Origin: Mycolicibacterium sp. GF69 | GTDB taxonomy: Bacteria; Actinomycetota; Actinomycetes; Mycobacteriales; Mycobacteriaceae | Length of the DNA: 64,000 nucleotides | Direction: 5' to 3' | Assembly (NCBI RefSeq): GCF_003284965.1 | Contig: NZ_QMEW01000013.1 | Location: forward strand, 1 to 64,000 | Part shown: positions 61,871 to 64,000 of the stretch, piece by piece | How positions within the stretch are numbered: position 1 is the first letter of the stretch | Layout of the letters: every line of letters begins with the position of its first letter | The notes under the pieces: generated by a model | The model's input: only the letters and a program-made list of their open reading frames with translations | Told to the model about the DNA's origin: nothing | Databases searched by the model: none | Made by a program: the position numbers and the translations under genes

Positions 61871-62346
61871 CAGCAGACTCGTCGCAGGAGCGAGCGCACG
61901 GTCCTGACGTGCGCCGCCTCGATCGTCGACCAGACCGTTCGGGCGACCGAGTTGTCGTGACGCACCACGGTTGCAAACAACAACCCGTCTTCTCGGCGGC
62001 GCAGTGACAGCTGGCCGGGCATTCCGATACTCGAGGCTGCACCGAGCAGCACGAAATCGTCGTCTTCCGCGCGGATCTCCCATCCGAGGATCGTTCCGTC
62101 GGCCCCAGGCACCCGCAACCTGAGTCCGATCGCCGACCATGCCGCCAGCAGCCGAACCCGCGTGGCCAGCGGGGCGCCCTCCAAGATCAGCCGCATCCAC
62201 GCCGCGGCGCCGCGGTCACGCGGCCGGCGAACGCGCACCTCGAAGGCGTCCGCATAGTCGATGCGACCGAGCGTGGTCGGCATGAGAAACGCCGCCGCCG
62301 ACGGGAGCTGCCGAACTCGGTCAGCCGATGTCTCGGTGCGGCTCAT
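61867..62346 (-). CDS. Conserved hypothetical protein paired with DUF2867
   Basis: 159 residues. ATG 62346 overlaps the stop of the DUF2867 gene (ATGA). AFLMPTTLGRIDYADAFEVR, then VPGADGTILGWEIRAEDDDF and GMPGQLSLRRREDGLLFATV suggest a small beta-rich domain, and the end RTVRSLLRRVCC is basic with two Cys. No family can be named. It is co-translated with the DUF2867 gene and so is probably under the TetR regulator. Confidence 0.7.
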   Translation of the reverse strand: MSRTETSADRVRQLPSAAAFLMPTTLGRIDYADAFEVRVRRPRDRGAAAWMRLILEGAPLATRVRLLAAWSAIGLRLRVPGADGTILGWEIRAEDDDFVLLGAASSIGMPGQLSLRRREDGLLFATVVRHDNSVARTVWSTIEAAHVRTVRSLLRRVCC

Positions 62347-62963
62347 GGGTGTTCGCTTTCGGAAATGTCCTGTCGCTCTTGCCGGTCGCGCCATAGTCGG
62401 CCGATATCGCGCAACATCAACGGGTAGACGATCAGGTGTCGGAACGGCGCGATCGCGGCCAGATATCCGCGCCCCATCAGCCCGTTGGGCCGGACCAGGA
62501 CGGCCATCTGACCGCGGTGAGTGCCCGTGGCGTCGGCGACCCAGCCGACATGCAGCACCCCGTGCACCGTCTGGTTGGCGATTTCCATCGCGAATTCGTC
62601 GTCAGCGATGTACAGGGGTTCGAATTGACCATGGCTGTTCACGAAGCACGTTGTGCTGCTTCGTAAGTCAGCGGGCAGCCGGTCCCGCAGCGCGTGGACG
62701 CGTCCACCCAAACCCGCCTCGGGCGTGTCTAGTCCGAACAGCCTGCCGATCGACCACCGGGTGGCGAACAGCGCGCGTACGACGAGGGAGGTGTGGCTCG
62801 GATCGAAAGTGCCCCAGAGCTTCACCAGCGCATCGAAGTCGTCGGGCCCGCCTGGCGTAGGCAGCGCCCATACGTCGAGAACCCGGAAATCCCGGGCGAG
62901 TTCATGAATCCGCCAGGGTCGAGATGCGTGCTCGGTGGTCGCGAGCCGTTCACCTCCAAACAT
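62343..62963 (-). CDS. DUF2867 family protein
   Basis: 206 residues. RIHELARDFRVLDVWALPTP near the start and FRHLIVYPLMLRDIGRLWRD near the end, with MAVLVRPNGLMGRGYLAAIA between, are DUF2867 landmarks. This family has a SRPBCC-like look and no known activity. ATG 62963 lies inside the left arm of a palindrome shared with the divergent TetR gene, so binding there should block its expression. It is coupled to the next gene by ATGA. Confidence 0.8.
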   Translation of the reverse strand: MFGGERLATTEHASRPWRIHELARDFRVLDVWALPTPGGPDDFDALVKLWGTFDPSHTSLVVRALFATRWSIGRLFGLDTPEAGLGGRVHALRDRLPADLRSSTTCFVNSHGQFEPLYIADDEFAMEIANQTVHGVLHVGWVADATGTHRGQMAVLVRPNGLMGRGYLAAIAPFRHLIVYPLMLRDIGRLWRDRQERQDISESEHP

Positions 62964-62979
62964 ACACCACTGTATGCTT
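62958..62979. promoter_or_regulatory. Inverted repeat between TetR and DUF2867 genes
   Basis: AAACATACA-CCAC-TGTATGCTT: 9-base arms with 8 pairs and a 4-base spacer, the inner CATACA/TGTATG perfect. The left arm includes the start codon of the minus-strand DUF2867 gene. The TetR gene begins 43 bases downstream on the plus strand. Confidence 0.6.
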
Positions 62980-63021
62980 GAATCCTCTGCAGCGTCAAGG
63001 CCCGTTGCCGAAAGGAAGGTC

Positions 63022-63573
63022 ATGGTCGCCCAGACACGAACACCGCGCGGTGTGTGGATCGATGCCGGACTGGCGGCACTGGCAGCCGGTGGCCCCGACG
63101 CGGTGCGGGTGGACCTGCTCGCGAAGTCCCTCGGCGTCACGCGCGGCGGCTTCTACTGGCATTTCGCCAACCGGCAGACGTTTCTCGACGCCCTGCTGGA
63201 GTCGTGGGAGCACCGAAGCACCGACGACGTGCTCGCTCGAGTCGAGACCGAGGGCGGTGACGCCAGGGCCAAGGTACGCAGGGCCGGCATGCTCACGTTC
63301 TCCAAGGAGTTGCTGCCGGTCGACTTGGCGGTTCGCGACTGGGCTCGCCGCGACCGGTCGGTGGCCAGGCGCCTGCGCCGGGTCGACAACCGCCGGATGG
63401 CATACCTGCGCGCGCTGATCGGCACGTTCGCAACGGACCCCGACGAGATCGAGGCGCGCGCCATGCTCGCCTTCTCGCTGGCGATCGCAAGCCCCTTCAT
63501 CGCCGCCGAGCACGGGGGACTCAGCAGACGGCAAGTGTTGGATCTGGCGACGCAGCAACTCCTGCGTGGGTGA
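63022..63573 (+). CDS. TetR family transcriptional regulator
   Basis: 183 residues. The HTH is WIDAGLAALAAGGPDAVRVD, LLAKSLGVTRGGFYWHFANR, and QTFLDALLESWE. The ligand domain has RDWARRDRSVARRLRRVDNR, typical of a TetR_C group in actinobacteria. ATG 63022 has AAAGGAAGGTC directly upstream, and the open frame before it (to 62935) crosses the operator, so 63022 is the start. Probably represses itself and the DUF2867 operon. Confidence 0.9.
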   Translation: MVAQTRTPRGVWIDAGLAALAAGGPDAVRVDLLAKSLGVTRGGFYWHFANRQTFLDALLESWEHRSTDDVLARVETEGGDARAKVRRAGMLTFSKELLPVDLAVRDWARRDRSVARRLRRVDNRRMAYLRALIGTFATDPDEIEARAMLAFSLAIASPFIAAEHGGLSRRQVLDLATQQLLRG

Positions 63574-63589
63574 ATTCGGCGCGCGGCAC

Positions 63590-64000
63590 CTACGCCGAAA
63601 CCGCGGAGATGCGCGCGGGGACGTGCTTGTGCCACGGCGTGCCTGCGTACGGGTCGCGCCAGTCGCTCGAGGTCAGTGCATTTGGCGCGACGCCCGGGGC
63701 GTGCGCGCGGCCCTCACCGTCGACGAAATCCAACCCGAAACCGTTGGGCAGCGAGGCATGCCCGGGCAGCATGGCCGTGCTCACCTCGACACCGGCCTCG
63801 GCGCTGCCCGCGGCCGTCGTGATCCGCGCCCGCCCGCCGTCGACCAGGCCGAGCGCCGCAGCGTCCTCGACGCTGACCCGCAGGGCACCGTCGGTGTCGC
63901 GTTTGCGCCAGGCCGGGTCGCGGAAGATGTCGTTGGCGGTGTAGGCCCGCCGCTCGCCCGCCGATAAGACGATCGGAAACTCCGCGCTCACCAGGGACAC
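63590..64000 (-). CDS. Molybdopterin-dependent oxidoreductase, C-terminal part
   Basis: The last 136 residues of a gene that continues past the window end. EFPIVLSAGERRAYTANDIF and RDPAWRKRDTDGALRVSVED followed by AAALGLVDGGRARITTAAGS are the molybdopterin-dinucleotide-binding domain of the DMSO-reductase/formate-dehydrogenase superfamily (Molydop_binding). It ends LTSSDWRDPYAGTPWHKHVP. Substrate cannot be inferred from this part. Confidence 0.82.
   Translation of the reverse strand: MSLVSAEFPIVLSAGERRAYTANDIFRDPAWRKRDTDGALRVSVEDAAALGLVDGGRARITTAAGSAEAGVEVSTAMLPGHASLPNGFGLDFVDGEGRAHAPGVAPNALTSSDWRDPYAGTPWHKHVPARISAVSA

Overview
This window is high-GC mycobacterial chromosome. The gene content (Apa, antigen 85, mycolic acid cyclopropane synthase, LpqH-type lipoprotein, BfrA, LdtMt1-type L,D-transpeptidase, two F420-type luciferase-like oxidoreductases, CYP125) and the partial synteny with the M. 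tuberculosis Rv1860-Rv1878 segment (apa, adhA, Rv1866, Rv1867, lldD2, Rv1873, bfrA, Rv1877, glnA3) point to Mycobacterium. Genes that M. tuberculosis lacks, notably lon and a rifampin ADP-ribosyltransferase (arr), together with xfp, suggest a fast-growing environmental species (Mycolicibacterium group). I see no rRNA, tRNA, insertion sequence, prophage or CRISPR array. Gene names quoted from other species are from memory of the families, not from a search.

Layout. 1-10.4 kb: the end of apa, a small secreted protein, adhA, a CPBP membrane protease, phosphoketolase, and a tightly overlapping operon (LLM oxidoreductase, double CoA-transferase, thiolase-like protein) of unknown pathway. 10.4-20 kb: a lipoprotein, arr with a divergent small HTH gene and two matching palindromes, DUF72, a frameshifted HhH DNA-repair-type gene, lon with a HAIR-like element, a membrane protein/PadR divergent pair, antigen 85 and lldD2. 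20-29 kb: a truncated DUF1810 gene, a coupled TPR/deaminase/GH13 cluster, a SLAC1-type transporter, a nitrilase/membrane protein pair and a FUSC transporter. 29-36 kb: EthD protein, enoyl-CoA hydratase, an iron-storage cluster (bfd, a two-domain alpha/beta-barrel-like protein, IdeR-like box, bfrA), an MFS pump with a C-terminal winged-helix-like extension, a KstR-type box in front of a CxxC carboxymuconolactone decarboxylase-like gene, and a glnA3-like gene.

36-49 kb: an epoxide-hydrolase-like/amidohydrolase operon, a small secreted protein, a coiled-coil membrane protein with a HAD phosphatase, a Rv2629-like protein, a P450/SnoaL pair, a GT39-like membrane enzyme, a decayed esterase, a SRPBCC protein, a second LLM oxidoreductase and a cyclopropane synthase. 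49-64 kb: hydrolase/TetR pair, DCC thiol protein, threonine dehydratase, POT peptide transporter, a proline-rich protein with a degenerate actin/Hsp70-like domain, L,D-transpeptidase, a fatty-acid-hydroxylase gene coupled to a GntR regulator with an E. coli FadR-like operator, LpqH-type lipoprotein, XRE regulator, CYP125, an Ala/Pro-rich exported protein, a DUF2867/TetR divergent pair and the C-terminal end of a molybdopterin oxidoreductase.

How it fits together: much of the window concerns lipid, sterol and CoA-ester metabolism (CYP125, KstR-type boxes, enoyl-CoA hydratase, CoA-transferase/thiolase operon, FadR-like operator) and the cell envelope (antigen 85, cyclopropane synthase, Ldt, Apa). 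Two further themes are iron storage under an IdeR-type box and stress proteolysis under an HspR-type element. At least four genes are broken or truncated (HhH protein, DUF1810, esterase, a small CDS), so this is a partly eroding accessory region around a conserved core.
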